This document shows, piece after piece, positions 27,505-37,526 of a stretch of 64,000 bases of DNA; within the stretch, counting starts at the first letter, position 1, and the number at the start of each line of letters is the position of its first letter. Source of the stretch: Maritimibacter sp. DP1N21-5 (GTDB lineage: Bacteria; Pseudomonadota; Alphaproteobacteria; Rhodobacterales; Rhodobacteraceae). The position numbers and the translations under genes are program-made. The notes under the pieces are model-generated. The model was not told where the DNA came from and did not search any database. It saw only the letters and a program-made list of their open reading frames with translations. The DNA lies in assembly GCF_019218295.1 (NCBI RefSeq), contig NZ_JAHUZF010000004.1, forward strand, positions 434,001-498,000. Direction: 5' to 3'.

Positions 27505-28365
27505 ATGGCGACCGGCACCAACCTGCGCACCTATTTCGACGGCACATGGCACGAAGGCGATGTGCCCGTGATGCGGGCTGCCGATCACGGCGCCTGGCTC
27601 GGGTCGACGGTCTTCGACGGTGCGCGCTATGTGAATGGTCTTGCGCCCGACCTCGACCGGCATCTGGCGCGGGTCAACCGGTCGGCCGAGGCGCTGATGC
27701 TTCGTCCGGCCGTCTCGACCGAAGACATGCTCGACATCGTGCGGGAGGGTCTGTCGCTCTATCCCAAGGACACGGCGGTCTATATCCGTCCGATGTATTG
27801 GGGCATCGACGGCGGTTACATGGGGATCGTGCCCGGCGAGGGCGACGCGGGGTTCGCCATTTCGCTCGAAGAGATCCCGATGGCCGCCCCGGATGCGTCG
27901 ACCACGCTGACCACCACGCGCTTCCGTCGCCCGGTGCTGGAGGATTCCGTCTGCAATGCAAAGGCCGGCTGCCTCTATCCCAACAACGCGCGCATGCTGG
28001 CCGAGGCCCGGTCCAAAGGCTACGGCAACGCGCTCGTCGCCGACGCGCTGGGCAATGTGGCCGAAACCGCGAGCGCCAATGTCTTCATGGTCAGGGATGG
28101 CGAGGTCTTAACGCCGGTCCCGAACGGCACTTTCCTGTCGGGCATCACCCGCGCCCGCCATATCGCCAACCTGCGGGCCGATGGCGTGACGGTCCACGAA
28201 AGCGTGTTGAGCTTCGACGACTTCCGCGACGCGGACGAGGTGTTCCTGTCGGGCAACATGAACAAGGTTACACCAGTGACCGAATTCGACGGCACCATGT
28301 ATCAGCATGGTCCCGTGACACGGCGTGTGCGCGATCTCTACTGGGACTGGGCGCATTCCGCGTGA
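27505..28365 (+). CDS. Class IV aminotransferase, branched-chain type
   Basis: 286 residues from ATG 27505, preceded by AGAAGGAGA. PLP-dependent fold-type IV enzyme that moves amino groups between branched-chain amino acids and 2-oxoglutarate, or acts on D-amino acids. Schiff-base Lys153 lies in DSVCNAKAGCLYPNN, and the cofactor Glu187 in GNVAETASANVFMV. Together they support an active enzyme. BCAT (IlvE) is the best guess, but D-alanine aminotransferase or aminodeoxychorismate lyase relatives cannot be excluded. No neighbouring ilv genes. Confidence 0.82.
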   Translation: MATGTNLRTYFDGTWHEGDVPVMRAADHGAWLGSTVFDGARYVNGLAPDLDRHLARVNRSAEALMLRPAVSTEDMLDIVREGLSLYPKDTAVYIRPMYWGIDGGYMGIVPGEGDAGFAISLEEIPMAAPDASTTLTTTRFRRPVLEDSVCNAKAGCLYPNNARMLAEARSKGYGNALVADALGNVAETASANVFMVRDGEVLTPVPNGTFLSGITRARHIANLRADGVTVHESVLSFDDFRDADEVFLSGNMNKVTPVTEFDGTMYQHGPVTRRVRDLYWDWAHSA

Positions 28366-28381
28366 CCCGCTCCAACCGGGT

Positions 28382-29569
28382 TCAGGCGAGGAAATAGCGC
28401 GAGAAGAGCGGCGCGCTTGCGGCACCGATCACGCGGGCGTTGCCGCCGATCGACGCGGGTTCGATCCGGGGAGGCATGAGACCGCGCGTATCCTGTTCGG
28501 CCAGAAGCGCACGGGTGCGATAGACCAGGCGGTCGCGAACCTCGTCAGGGAAGGCGCCGTCGATCAGCACGGTGGGGAAGTCGATCACCGCGCAGATCGA
28601 GCGGCTCGCATGGGCGAGCCCCCGGGCCGTCCGTTCGATCCAGCGCTCGACCTCGACACCGAAACCCGACCAGTCCTGCGGCATGCGCCACATTTCGAGT
28701 CCGTCGATGCCGATCTGCTCCAGGGACTCCTGAAGGAGGTAAAGCGATGCCTCCTCGATGAGCTGCACATTGGCGCCGTCCCGGCCGGGCACGTGGATCG
28801 ACCCGAAAGCGCCGGCGTTGCCCTGCACTCCGTCGATGACCGCGCCGTTCATGACGACACCGCCGCCCACGAAGGAGCCAATGAAAAAATAGGCGTAGTC
28901 CTCCACGGCGCGCCCGCGTCCGAAGTGGTGTTCCGCGCGGCAGGCCGCCGTCGCGTCATTGTCGATGAAGATCGGCAGGTCGGAGAATCGGGCGACTTCC
29001 TCGGCGATGTCGATGTCGCGCCAGACCGTGAAATCGCGCGGTGCGCCGAGGGCGTCGATCCAGTTCCACATCTCGCTGGGCGCAGCGATCCCGATGCCGA
29101 CGATGTTGCCGCGTTGCCGGTCGCTCAGGTCGCGGGCGAGCTCCTCCATCCCGTCGCGCAGAAAACCGAAGACCGCGTCGGGCATCGGGTAGGGGTAGGT
29201 TACAAGACGCTGTCCGAGCACCTTGCCGGTCAGATCGAGCACGGCGAGGTCTGCCGTCCGACGGCCGAGCTTCATCCCGAAGGACAAGGCCCCGTCCGGG
29301 TCGATGCCCATGGGGATCGACGGTTTGCCTACGCCACGACGCTGTGGCGCGCCCCGGCTCAGGAGCCCGTCCGCTTCGAGTTTCCTCAGGATGTTGGACA
29401 CCGTCTGGGCCGAGAGGCCGGTGAGCTTTGCGATCTCCGCTCCGGGAAGCGCCCCGTTGCGTTGCACGAGCGACAGGATCAGCCTTTCGTTATGCGCCCT
29501 TGCGCCAAGCTGGTTCACGCCGGCGCCGCTCGCGTATCGCTCTGGCTGCATGGTGTCGTTTCCGTCCAA
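28382..29569 (-). CDS. frcR: ROK-family transcriptional regulator, likely FrcR
   Basis: 395 residues (ATG 29569; ATG 29551 is also possible). An N-terminal winged helix (GAEIAKLTGLSAQTVSNILRKLEADGLL) is fused to a ROK sugar-kinase-like sensor domain (GIGIAAPSE, FIDNDATAACRAEHHFG, FIGSFVGGG). The four-Cys/His zinc motif of many ROK proteins is not evident. It is divergent from frcBCA, as in Sinorhizobium where FrcR controls fructose uptake. The palindrome at 29634-29650 is its probable operator. Confidence 0.83.
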   Translation of the reverse strand: MDGNDTMQPERYASGAGVNQLGARAHNERLILSLVQRNGALPGAEIAKLTGLSAQTVSNILRKLEADGLLSRGAPQRRGVGKPSIPMGIDPDGALSFGMKLGRRTADLAVLDLTGKVLGQRLVTYPYPMPDAVFGFLRDGMEELARDLSDRQRGNIVGIGIAAPSEMWNWIDALGAPRDFTVWRDIDIAEEVARFSDLPIFIDNDATAACRAEHHFGRGRAVEDYAYFFIGSFVGGGVVMNGAVIDGVQGNAGAFGSIHVPGRDGANVQLIEEASLYLLQESLEQIGIDGLEMWRMPQDWSGFGVEVERWIERTARGLAHASRSICAVIDFPTVLIDGAFPDEVRDRLVYRTRALLAEQDTRGLMPPRIEPASIGGNARVIGAASAPLFSRYFLA

Positions 29570-29633
29570 GACCCGCTCCTCCCCGATGCGACTTCCTAGT
29601 CAAGGCTGGTGCAAGGTGACAGTCGATAATTAT

Positions 29634-29660
29634 TAAATCAAGTGGATTTATTTATTGACG
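29634..29660. promoter_or_regulatory. Candidate FrcR operator and frcB promoter -35
   Basis: TAAATC (29634-29639) and GATTTA (29645-29650) are inverted arms with a 5-bp spacer in an AT-rich tract, directly upstream of a TTGACG -35 (29655-29660) facing frcB. The -10 is weak (around 29679-29687). The position suits a ROK repressor controlling both divergent genes. Confidence 0.5.
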
Positions 29661-29761
29661 CCCGACCAGAATCGCGGTTTCTATCTGGCATAACGACGAT
29701 GAGGACGTCGTTCACATATGTGCCGGACAGGCACTCCACATGGACATCTGGGAGGACCTCC

Positions 29762-30769
29762 ATGACCAAACTTCTCGCCACAAGTGCGATCGCGCTCGCT
29801 CTCGTATCCGGCGCGGCGTTCGCCGAAACCACCGCCTGCCTGGTCACCAAGACCGACACCAACCCCTTCTTCGTGAAAATGAAAGAAGGCGCACAGGCCA
29901 AGGCCGAGGAAATGGGCATCACGCTCAACACCTATGCGGGCAAGATCGACGGCGACGTGGAAACCCAGATCGCCGCCGTGGAGAGCTGCATCGCCTCCGG
30001 CGCCAAAGGCATCCTGATCACGCCCTCGGATAGCCGGGCGCTCGCCCCTGTCGTGACGCAAGCCCGCGAGGCTGGTGCGCTCGTCATCGCGCTCGATACG
30101 CCCTTCGAACCCGCGGACACGGCTGACGCCACCTTCGCCACCGACAACTTCCTTGCCGGTGAGCTGATCGGCCAGTGGGCCGCCGCCAAGATGGGCGATA
30201 CGGCGGACGCCAAGATCGCCATGCTCGACCTGAACCCGTCCGAAGTCTCGGTCGATTATCTGCGCAACAACGGCTTCCTTCAGGGGTTCGGCGTGGACAT
30301 CAAGGATCCCAAGGACATCGGCGACGAGGATGACCCGCGTATCGTCGGCAACGACGTGACCAACGGCAACGAAGAAGGCGGGCGCACCGCGATGGAGAAC
30401 CTGCTTCAGAAGGACCCCGGCGTGAACGTGGTCTACACGATCAACGAACCCGCTGCGGCGGGCGCCTATGAGGCGCTGAAGTCGGTCGGGCTGGAAGAGC
30501 AGGCGCTCATCGTGTCCGTCGACGGTGGTTGTCCGGGCGTCCAGAACGTGGCCGAAGGCGTGATCGGCGCGACCTCCATGCAGTTCCCGCTGCTCATGGC
30601 GTCCAAGGGTATCGAGGCGATCGCAGCCTTCGCGGAAGACGGCACCAAGCCCGCGAACACGGAAGGGCTCGACTTCTTCAACACGGGCGTCGAGCTTGTG
30701 ACCGACGAGCCGGTGGAGGGCATCCCTTCGATCACCTCGGCGGAAGCGCTCGAGAAATGCTGGGGCTGA
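29762..30769 (+). CDS. frcB: Fructose ABC transporter, periplasmic binding protein
   Basis: 335 residues from ATG 29762 behind GGGAGGACC. A signal peptide ends at SGAAFA. The mature part is a type I periplasmic sugar-binding protein (Peripla_BP_4): [14 protein letters not shown], the [20 protein letters not shown] stretch and [10 protein letters not shown]. Best match by memory is the FrcB/ribose-xylose class. It delivers fructose (perhaps also ribose or mannose) to FrcC/FrcA. A terminator-like hairpin separates it from frcC. Confidence 0.85.
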   Translation: MTKLLATSAIALALVSGAAFAETTACLVTKTDTNPFFVKMKEGAQAKAEEMGITLNTYAGKIDGDVETQIAAVESCIASGAKGILITPSDSRALAPVVTQAREAGALVIALDTPFEPADTADATFATDNFLAGELIGQWAAAKMGDTADAKIAMLDLNPSEVSVDYLRNNGFLQGFGVDIKDPKDIGDEDDPRIVGNDVTNGNEEGGRTAMENLLQKDPGVNVVYTINEPAAAGAYEALKSVGLEEQALIVSVDGGCPGVQNVAEGVIGATSMQFPLLMASKGIEAIAAFAEDGTKPANTEGLDFFNTGVELVTDEPVEGIPSITSAEALEKCWG

Positions 30770-30793
30770 TCCCGGTCCTGACCTCCTGACACC

Positions 30794-30829
30794 GGAGGGA
30801 GGGGCTCTTGCGTCCCTCCCGTCCTTTTT
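30794..30829 (+). terminator. Intercistronic terminator/attenuator between frcB and frcC
   Basis: Stem GGAGGGA (30794-30800) with TCCCTCC (30813-30819), or the shifted GGGAGGG/CCCTCCC, followed by CGTCC and five T. It would allow more binding protein than permease to be made, a common arrangement in ABC sugar operons. Confidence 0.65.
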
Positions 30830-30864
30830 CCACCCCTTTGGCCAGAGCGGCAGAAGGATGAGCC

Positions 30865-31944
30865 ATGTCTGACACGACCTCCACCCCGAAGCACGGTCAG
30901 GACTTCGAACGGGAGCTCGACAAGAGCGACCGCTCCGTCGCCACTTTCGTGCGCAAGAGAACGCCGGTCGAGACCGTCCAGCACGTGCTGCACGGCAACC
31001 CGACACTGGTGCCGGTCATAGTTCTGGTGGCCGCCATCGGCGTCTTCGGATTGATCGCCGGTGGCAAGTTCTTTTCCGCCTTCAACCTGACCTTGATCAT
31101 GCAGCAAGTGTCGATCATCGGCATCCTCGCCGCCGCGCAGTCGCTGATCATCCTGACGGCGGGCATCGACCTGTCGGTGGCGGCGATCATGGTGCTCATG
31201 TCGGTGGTCGCGGGCAACCTCGCCGTCTATCTTGGCGTGCCGGCGCCCATCGCCTTGCTTGTGGCTTTTGTCGGGGGTGCTGGAGCAGGACTCATGAACG
31301 GGTTCCTCGTGACCAAGGTCAAGCTCCCCCCCTTCATCACGACGCTGGGCACTTGGTCGATCTTCTACGCACTCAATTTGTGGCTCTCCGGCGCACAGTC
31401 GATCCGGTCGCAGGACATCGACGCCGAAGCGCCACTTCTCAAGTTCTTCGGAGAGAACATCGCCATTGGCGCGGCGCGGATTTCCTATGGCTCGATCCTG
31501 ATGGTCGTGGTCTTCGCCGTGCTCTGGTACATGCTCAACAAGACCGCCTGGGGCCGGCACGTCTATGCCGTGGGCGATGACAAGGAGGCCGCCGAACTGG
31601 CAGGCATCCGCACGGATCGCACGCTTCTGTCCGTCTACATGCTCGCAGGTCTTGTCTGCGCAATCGCGGCTTGGGCGTCGATCGGGCGCGTCGGCTCTAT
31701 CAGCCCGCAGGCCTTCTACGAGGGCAACCTGCAATCCATCACGGCGGTCGTGGTGGGAGGGATCTCGCTCTTCGGCGGACGCGGGTCGATCCTTGGCGCG
31801 CTTTTCGGCGCGCTGATCGTGGGCGTGTTCAACTCGGGTCTTCGTCTGGCCGGCGTCGATGTGCTCTGGCAGGTCTTCTCCATCGGCTGGCTCATCATCA
31901 TCGCGGTCGCCATCGACCAATGGATCAGAAAGGTCTCGGCATGA
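30865..31944 (+). CDS. frcC: Fructose ABC transporter, permease
   Basis: 359 residues, an integral inner-membrane protein of the BPD_transp_2 (RbsC/FrcC) family. Long hydrophobic helices begin near residue 45 (LVPVIVLVAAIGVFGLI) after a charged cytosolic N-terminus. The coupling region AAELAGIRTDRTLLSVYML contacts the ATPase, and ALFGALIVGVFNSGLRLAGV is a typical C-terminal helix. It overlaps frcA by 4 nt. Confidence 0.9.
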   Translation: MSDTTSTPKHGQDFERELDKSDRSVATFVRKRTPVETVQHVLHGNPTLVPVIVLVAAIGVFGLIAGGKFFSAFNLTLIMQQVSIIGILAAAQSLIILTAGIDLSVAAIMVLMSVVAGNLAVYLGVPAPIALLVAFVGGAGAGLMNGFLVTKVKLPPFITTLGTWSIFYALNLWLSGAQSIRSQDIDAEAPLLKFFGENIAIGAARISYGSILMVVVFAVLWYMLNKTAWGRHVYAVGDDKEAAELAGIRTDRTLLSVYMLAGLVCAIAAWASIGRVGSISPQAFYEGNLQSITAVVVGGISLFGGRGSILGALFGALIVGVFNSGLRLAGVDVLWQVFSIGWLIIIAVAIDQWIRKVSA

Positions 31945-32723
31945 CCCAGGCAGTGCAACCGATGCTCAAGGCCCGCGGACTGACCAAGCGATATGGCCGT
32001 GTCACCGCGCTCGACAATTGCGACTTCGACTTGATGCCGGGCGAGATCCTCGCCGTGATCGGCGACAACGGGGCCGGCAAGTCCACGCTGATCAAGGCGA
32101 TCTCCGGTGCCGTCCAGCCTGACGAGGGCTCGGTGGAGCTGAACGGCAAGCCCGTGCACTTCGCCTCGCCGCTCGAAGCACAGGACGCGGGCATCGCGAC
32201 AGTCTACCAGACGCTCGCGCTGTCTCCGGCGCTCTCCATCGTGGACAACATGTTCATGGGGCGAGAACTGCGCGCGCCGGGTTTCGCAGGCAAGTTTCTG
32301 CGCAAGCTCGACAATGGGAAGATGCGGGATTTCGCCCGCGAAAAGCTCAACGACCTCGGGCTGATGACCATTCAGGACATCGACCAAGCGGTCGAAACGC
32401 TCTCCGGTGGGCAGCGGCAGGGTGTCGCCGTCGCACGGGCGGCGGCCTTCGGGTCCAAGGTCATCATCCTCGATGAACCTACGGCGGCCCTGGGCGTCAA
32501 GGAAAGCCGGCGGGTGCTCGACCTCATTCAGGACGTGCGTTCGCGCGGGGTGCCGATCATCCTGATCTCGCACAACATGCCGCATGTGTTCGAGGTGGCT
32601 GACCGAATCCACGTTCACCGCCTTGGCCGCAGGCTCTGTGTCATCGACCCGAAGACACATTCCATGTCGGACGCGGTCGCGCTCATGACCGGGGCGAAGC
32701 AGCCGGAGCAGGACGCCGCCTGA
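31941..32723 (+). CDS. frcA: Fructose ABC transporter, ATPase
   Basis: 260 residues, a single nucleotide-binding domain: Walker A GDNGAGKSTLIKAI, signature LSGGQRQGVAVARAAA, Walker B VIILDEPTAALG and switch His in ILISHNMPHV. It is about half the length of RbsA-type double ATPases and typical of FrcA. Starts in the frcC stop (ATGA). The Sinorhizobium frcK kinase gene is absent downstream. Confidence 0.92.
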   Translation: MTQAVQPMLKARGLTKRYGRVTALDNCDFDLMPGEILAVIGDNGAGKSTLIKAISGAVQPDEGSVELNGKPVHFASPLEAQDAGIATVYQTLALSPALSIVDNMFMGRELRAPGFAGKFLRKLDNGKMRDFAREKLNDLGLMTIQDIDQAVETLSGGQRQGVAVARAAAFGSKVIILDEPTAALGVKESRRVLDLIQDVRSRGVPIILISHNMPHVFEVADRIHVHRLGRRLCVIDPKTHSMSDAVALMTGAKQPEQDAA

Positions 32724-32812
32724 TCCCGGTTCAGCGCTGCGGCAGAAAACCGTGGAACTTCCCGGCGCGCTGCGGCATTAAACCCTTCGGAGTTACGATC
32801 CGGAAGGGGATC

Positions 32813-33475
<663 letters not shown>

Positions 33476-33478
33476 CCC

Positions 33479-34834
33479 ATGGCGCGCCCGCGTTACACGA
33501 AACGCCTGAGCCTTGCCCGAAGGCTGTCGGGTATTCCCGCGCCGCTCGTGCTTGCGCTGCTTTATGGGGCGCTGGTGATCGTGGGCAGCGTGCTCCTGAT
33601 GTTGCCTATCTCGCGGACGGTGCCGCTTAGTTGGTCCGACGCGATCTTCACCGCGACCTCTGCCGTGACCGTGACGGGGCTCGCCGTCTTCGATATCGGC
33701 GCGGACCTGACGGGGTTCGGACAGCTGGTGCTCATGGTGCTGATCCAGCTTGGCGGACTCGGTCTCATGACCTTCGCCGTGCTCGTTCTGGCGGCGCTGG
33801 GCATGCCCCTGGGACTGACCGGCGAGACCTATCTGCGCGAAGACCTGAACCAGTCGTCCATGTATCAGTTGACGAAGCTCGTGAAGACGATCCTCAAGGT
33901 CGTCCTCATCTGCGAAGGGGTCGGTGCGCTTCTGCTCGCGATCACCTTCGTTCCCGACTTCGGTCTGGGCGCGGGGCTTTGGGCGGCTGCCTTCCATTCC
34001 ATATCGGCCTTCAACAACGCAGGCTTCTCGACCTTTTCCGCAGGGCTCGTGCCTTTCGCACTCGACCCCGTCGTGAACATCGTGATCCCCGCGCTCTTCA
34101 TCGTGGGTGGTATTGGCTATGTCGTCCTTCAGGATGTCTTCGGACGGCGCCGGCGGCATCAATGGACGCTTCACACAAAGACCATGCTTCTGGGCACCGC
34201 GATCCTGATCCCCTGGTCGGTGGCTGGCTTTGCGGCGCTGGAGTGGACCAATCCGGCGACGCTGGGAGGTCTGGACGGCACGGGACAGAAGCTGGTGGTG
34301 AGCTGGTTCCAGGGGGTCACCACACGGACAGCGGGGTTCAACACCACCGACATCTCGGGCCTCCATGATTCAACCTCGATGATGTTCATCTCGCTGATGC
34401 TGATCGGCGGTGGCCCGACCTCGACCGCGGGCGGTATCAAGGTGACGACCTTCGTCGTTATGATCCTGGCCACGGTGGCCTTCTTCCGGCGGCAGACCCA
34501 GCTTCACGCCTTCGGGCGGTCGATCGGGCTCGAGCAGGTGCTGAAGGTCATGGCCCTGACGGCGATTTCGCTGGTGACGGTCTTTGTCGGCATCTTCGTC
34601 GTGACGATGAGCCATGACGGCGATTTCCTCGACATTTCGTTCGAAGTCGCCTCTGCCTTTGGAACCGTGGGCCTCTCGCGCGGCTATACGACCGAACTGT
34701 CCGACCTTGGCCGCGCGATCATCATTGCGATCATGTTTCTCGGGCGCGTCGGCCCCCTGACGCTCGGCTTCTTCCTCGCCACGCGCACCACGCCGCGGCT
34801 TCGTTATCCGGAGGGGCAGGTGCATCTGGGCTAG
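33479..34834 (+). CDS. ktrB: Potassium uptake protein, KtrB/TrkH type
   Basis: 451 residues, an integral membrane K+ (Na+-dependent) transporter of the SKT superfamily. Four pore loops are visible, each centred on a selectivity Gly: TAVTVTGLAVF, AFNNAGFSTF, TRTAGFNTTD and FGTVGLSRG. The GGPTSTAGGIK segment forms the gating loop of the third repeat. Together with KtrA it imports K+ during osmotic stress. Confidence 0.92.
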   Translation: MARPRYTKRLSLARRLSGIPAPLVLALLYGALVIVGSVLLMLPISRTVPLSWSDAIFTATSAVTVTGLAVFDIGADLTGFGQLVLMVLIQLGGLGLMTFAVLVLAALGMPLGLTGETYLREDLNQSSMYQLTKLVKTILKVVLICEGVGALLLAITFVPDFGLGAGLWAAAFHSISAFNNAGFSTFSAGLVPFALDPVVNIVIPALFIVGGIGYVVLQDVFGRRRRHQWTLHTKTMLLGTAILIPWSVAGFAALEWTNPATLGGLDGTGQKLVVSWFQGVTTRTAGFNTTDISGLHDSTSMMFISLMLIGGGPTSTAGGIKVTTFVVMILATVAFFRRQTQLHAFGRSIGLEQVLKVMALTAISLVTVFVGIFVVTMSHDGDFLDISFEVASAFGTVGLSRGYTTELSDLGRAIIIAIMFLGRVGPLTLGFFLATRTTPRLRYPEGQVHLG

Positions 34835-34918
34835 GTCCCGGCGCCGGGCGGCGATCAACAGCCCTTGTGCGGTGACGGTTCCGGCGGCATGATCGGGGCC
34901 GGTCAGAGGGAGCATCCG

Positions 34919-35374
34919 ATGCGCAAGTTTCTCGTGGTCTTGGACGACAGTCGCGAGTGTCTGAACGCCATGCGTTTCGCCGCCATGCGGGCGGCAAACA
35001 CCGGAGGCGGGGTCGAGATCCTGTCGATCATTCCGCCGGAGGAATTCAATCACTGGCTCGGGGTCGGAACGCTCATGCGTGAGGAGGCGCGTGAGCGGAT
35101 AGAGGCACATTTCGAGGTCTTCGCGAAATGGATGCGCGACAAGCAGGGCGTGGACCCGGAACTCGTCATCCGCGAAGGCGATGCTGTGGAAGAGCTTCTG
35201 GCGCAGGTGCGCGAGGACCCCGAGGTCGGTGTCGTGGTGCTGGGCGCGGGGTCGGACAAGAAAGGTCCGGGGCCGCTCGTGACCGCCTTGACGCGGTCGG
35301 CCGCGAACCTGCCGGTGCCCTTGACCATCGTGCCGGGGGAAATGTCCAAGGAACGACTGGAGTCGATCACCTGA
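34919..35374 (+). CDS. Universal stress protein (UspA family)
   Basis: 151 residues from ATG 34919, with AGGGAGCATCC upstream. Usp fold: N-terminal KFLVVLDDSRECLNAM with the adenine-side Asp, and C-terminal VVVLGAGSDKKGPGPLVTAL, which resembles the G2xG9xG(S/T) ATP-binding loop. It is 84 nt after ktrB on the same strand. Usp proteins can bind and modulate K+ transporters, so joint function is a reasonable inference. Confidence 0.85.
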   Translation: MRKFLVVLDDSRECLNAMRFAAMRAANTGGGVEILSIIPPEEFNHWLGVGTLMREEARERIEAHFEVFAKWMRDKQGVDPELVIREGDAVEELLAQVREDPEVGVVVLGAGSDKKGPGPLVTALTRSAANLPVPLTIVPGEMSKERLESIT

Positions 35375-35378
35375 CCGA

Positions 35379-36293
35379 TCAGGGGCGCATGGCGGGTCTG
35401 ACCGCGACACGGCGCCCCTGCACCAGGGCGACGAGGTTGGAGATTCCGAGCGTGACTATGACGATGGCGCCGCCCACAAGGGCGTAGAGGCCAGGGTCCT
35501 CGTCGACCACGACCCAGGCCAGGATCGGGGCCAGAACGCTCTCGATCAGCATGAGAAGTGCGACTTCCGCCGAGGGCAGAAAGCGCGGGCCGATGGCGAG
35601 AAGCGCTGTGGACATGGCGATGAAGAATCCGCCATGAAGTGCGACCCAGATCCAGTCGCCCGGCGGCACGGACATCGGATCGGCGAAGGGCAACAGGATG
35701 AGCGCCCAGAGCAGCATGCCGGCAGGAATGGCCGGCACCACCGAGACCGGGCGCACGCTGCGCGCCGCCGTGAGGCCGAGCGAAAAGACACAGACCACGC
35801 CAAGGGCGATGAGGTCACCTGTCAGTGATGCGCCCTCGGTTTCGCCCGAACCGAAGGCGATGAGGCCGATCCCAACCGGCACGACCGCCATGGTGATCGC
35901 CGTGCGGCGCGACAGGCGTTCGCCAAGGGCGATGCGCGAGAAGAGCGCCGAGACGAGGGGCATGGCCGCGATGATGAACACGACATTCGCGATGCTGGTA
36001 TGGGCCACCGCGATAACGAAGAGGGCGCCCGAGGCCCCTGCACAGATTGCATAGATCCACACCGGCCAGCCCGCCCCGAACGTGGTCCGAAACGCGCGGG
36101 GACCTTGCCAGATCAGGATCGCAAGTCCGGTGACCAACCCGACGACCAGCGATTTCCAGAAGGCCACCGTCGCCCCGTCGGTGTCGATCAGCCGCACCAT
36201 GAGGCTGTCGGGCACGATGAAAAGCACGCCCAGAGCGGTGATCAGAAGGCCCTTGATATGATCGGGGTTCGACGTCGACATGCGCGCGACCAT
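35379..36293 (-). CDS. EamA/DMT-family transporter
   Basis: 304 residues (an ATG at 36281 is an alternative start) with ten predicted membrane helices arranged as two EamA repeats. Examples are GLLITALGVLFIVPDSLMVRLI at the start and LMLIESVLAPILAWVVV in the second half. Family members export amino acids, nucleotides or metabolites; no substrate can be named. Convergent with the usp gene. Confidence 0.85.
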   Translation of the reverse strand: MVARMSTSNPDHIKGLLITALGVLFIVPDSLMVRLIDTDGATVAFWKSLVVGLVTGLAILIWQGPRAFRTTFGAGWPVWIYAICAGASGALFVIAVAHTSIANVVFIIAAMPLVSALFSRIALGERLSRRTAITMAVVPVGIGLIAFGSGETEGASLTGDLIALGVVCVFSLGLTAARSVRPVSVVPAIPAGMLLWALILLPFADPMSVPPGDWIWVALHGGFFIAMSTALLAIGPRFLPSAEVALLMLIESVLAPILAWVVVDEDPGLYALVGGAIVIVTLGISNLVALVQGRRVAVRPAMRP

Positions 36294-36382
36294 GGCGGCG
36301 GCTCGCGGGAAAGGGAAGGGGGAGCGGTTGACTTAGAACTGTTCCAAGCGCATATGAATGCCTGACAGAAAGGGTAAGTCTC

Positions 36383-36949
36383 ATGTTCATTCAGACCGAA
36401 TCCACGCCGAACCCGGCGACCCTGAAATTCCTTCCGGGACAAGCGGTGCTCGATGCCGGCACCGCCGACTTCCCGAGCGCCGACGCCGCATCGGCCAGCC
36501 CGCTCGCCCGCCGCATCTTTGCGGTCGATGGCGTGACAGCGGTGTTCTTCGGCACCGACTTCGTCACCGTGACCAAGTCGGACGAGGTCGACTGGGACCA
36601 CATCAAGCCGGCGCTGCTCGGTGCGATCATGGAGCACTACCAATCCGGCGCGCCGGTGATGGAAGGTGGCGCTTCCGCCGGGCAGAAGGCCCATGCCGAT
36701 CATGACGGGCCGGATGGCGATATCGTGGTCCAGATCAAGGACCTGCTCGACACCCGCGTGCGTCCCGCCGTGGCGCAGGACGGGGGCGACATCACGTTCC
36801 ACGGCTTTGACCGGGGCGTGGTCTATCTGCACATGCAGGGCGCCTGTGCTGGATGCCCGTCCTCGACCCTGACCCTGAAGATGGGGATCGAGAACCTGCT
36901 CAAGCATTACATCCCGGAAGTGACCGAGGTGCGGCCGGTTGCCGTCTGA
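36383..36949 (+). CDS. nfuA: Fe-S cluster carrier protein, NfuA/Nfu type
   Basis: 188 residues. An N-terminal Nfu_N domain (TESTPNPATLKFLPG) is followed by a NifU-like C-terminal domain with CxxC at Cys155 and Cys158 (GACAGCPSSTLTLK), which holds a [4Fe-4S] cluster between two subunits. It delivers clusters to target apoproteins in the cytosol. The stop overlaps the tsaB TTG start by 11 nt, linking it to tsaB and rimI. Confidence 0.93.
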   Translation: MFIQTESTPNPATLKFLPGQAVLDAGTADFPSADAASASPLARRIFAVDGVTAVFFGTDFVTVTKSDEVDWDHIKPALLGAIMEHYQSGAPVMEGGASAGQKAHADHDGPDGDIVVQIKDLLDTRVRPAVAQDGGDITFHGFDRGVVYLHMQGACAGCPSSTLTLKMGIENLLKHYIPEVTEVRPVAV

Positions 36950-37526
36950 TCCGACGCTTCTTGCCTTCGATACATCGGCCGCGCACTGCGCGGCCGCTTT
37001 GCTTCGTGATGGCAAGGTGACGACCCGGGTCGAGGAGATGGGCAAGGGGCAGGCGGAGCGGCTGATGCCGCTTCTGGTCGAGGTGCTTTCGGAGGGGGGG
37101 CTTGGCTGGGCCGACCTCGACGGGATCGGCGTGGGCGTCGGGCCGGGGAATTTCACCGGGATCCGGATTTCCGTCGCGGCGGCACGCGGGCTTGCGTTGG
37201 GGCTTGGAAAGCCGGCGATCGGGGTGTCGACACTCGAGGCACAGGCGCATGGCGTTGCGCGTCCCTGTCGCTCGGTCACCGATGCGCGGCGTGGCATGGT
37301 CTATGCGCAGGTCTTTCCGGGCGGCGTGGCGGAAATGGTCGGCGCCGACAGCCTGCCAGACGATCTTCCCCTCGCGGGACCGCTGGACGGCGCCGCTCTG
37401 GTCACGGCCATCGCGGAACTTGCGGCTCGGCGTCTCGACGCGCCTGAACCCCGGCCCGCCCCGCTCTATATCCGTGGGGCAGATGCCGCGCCGCCCTCCG
37501 ATCCGCCCCCGGTCATTCTGCCGTGA
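36939..37526 (+). CDS. tsaB: tRNA t6A biosynthesis protein TsaB
   Basis: 195 residues starting with TTG at 36939, which overlaps nfuA. ASKHA fold: LLAFDTSAAHCAAALL phosphate-loop start and GVGPGNFTGIRISVAAARGLALG, the most conserved stretch of TsaB. It partners with TsaD and TsaE to make threonylcarbamoyladenosine on tRNAs reading ANN codons. Coupled to rimI by a GTGA overlap. Confidence 0.92.
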   Translation: MPSDPTLLAFDTSAAHCAAALLRDGKVTTRVEEMGKGQAERLMPLLVEVLSEGGLGWADLDGIGVGVGPGNFTGIRISVAAARGLALGLGKPAIGVSTLEAQAHGVARPCRSVTDARRGMVYAQVFPGGVAEMVGADSLPDDLPLAGPLDGAALVTAIAELAARRLDAPEPRPAPLYIRGADAAPPSDPPPVILP

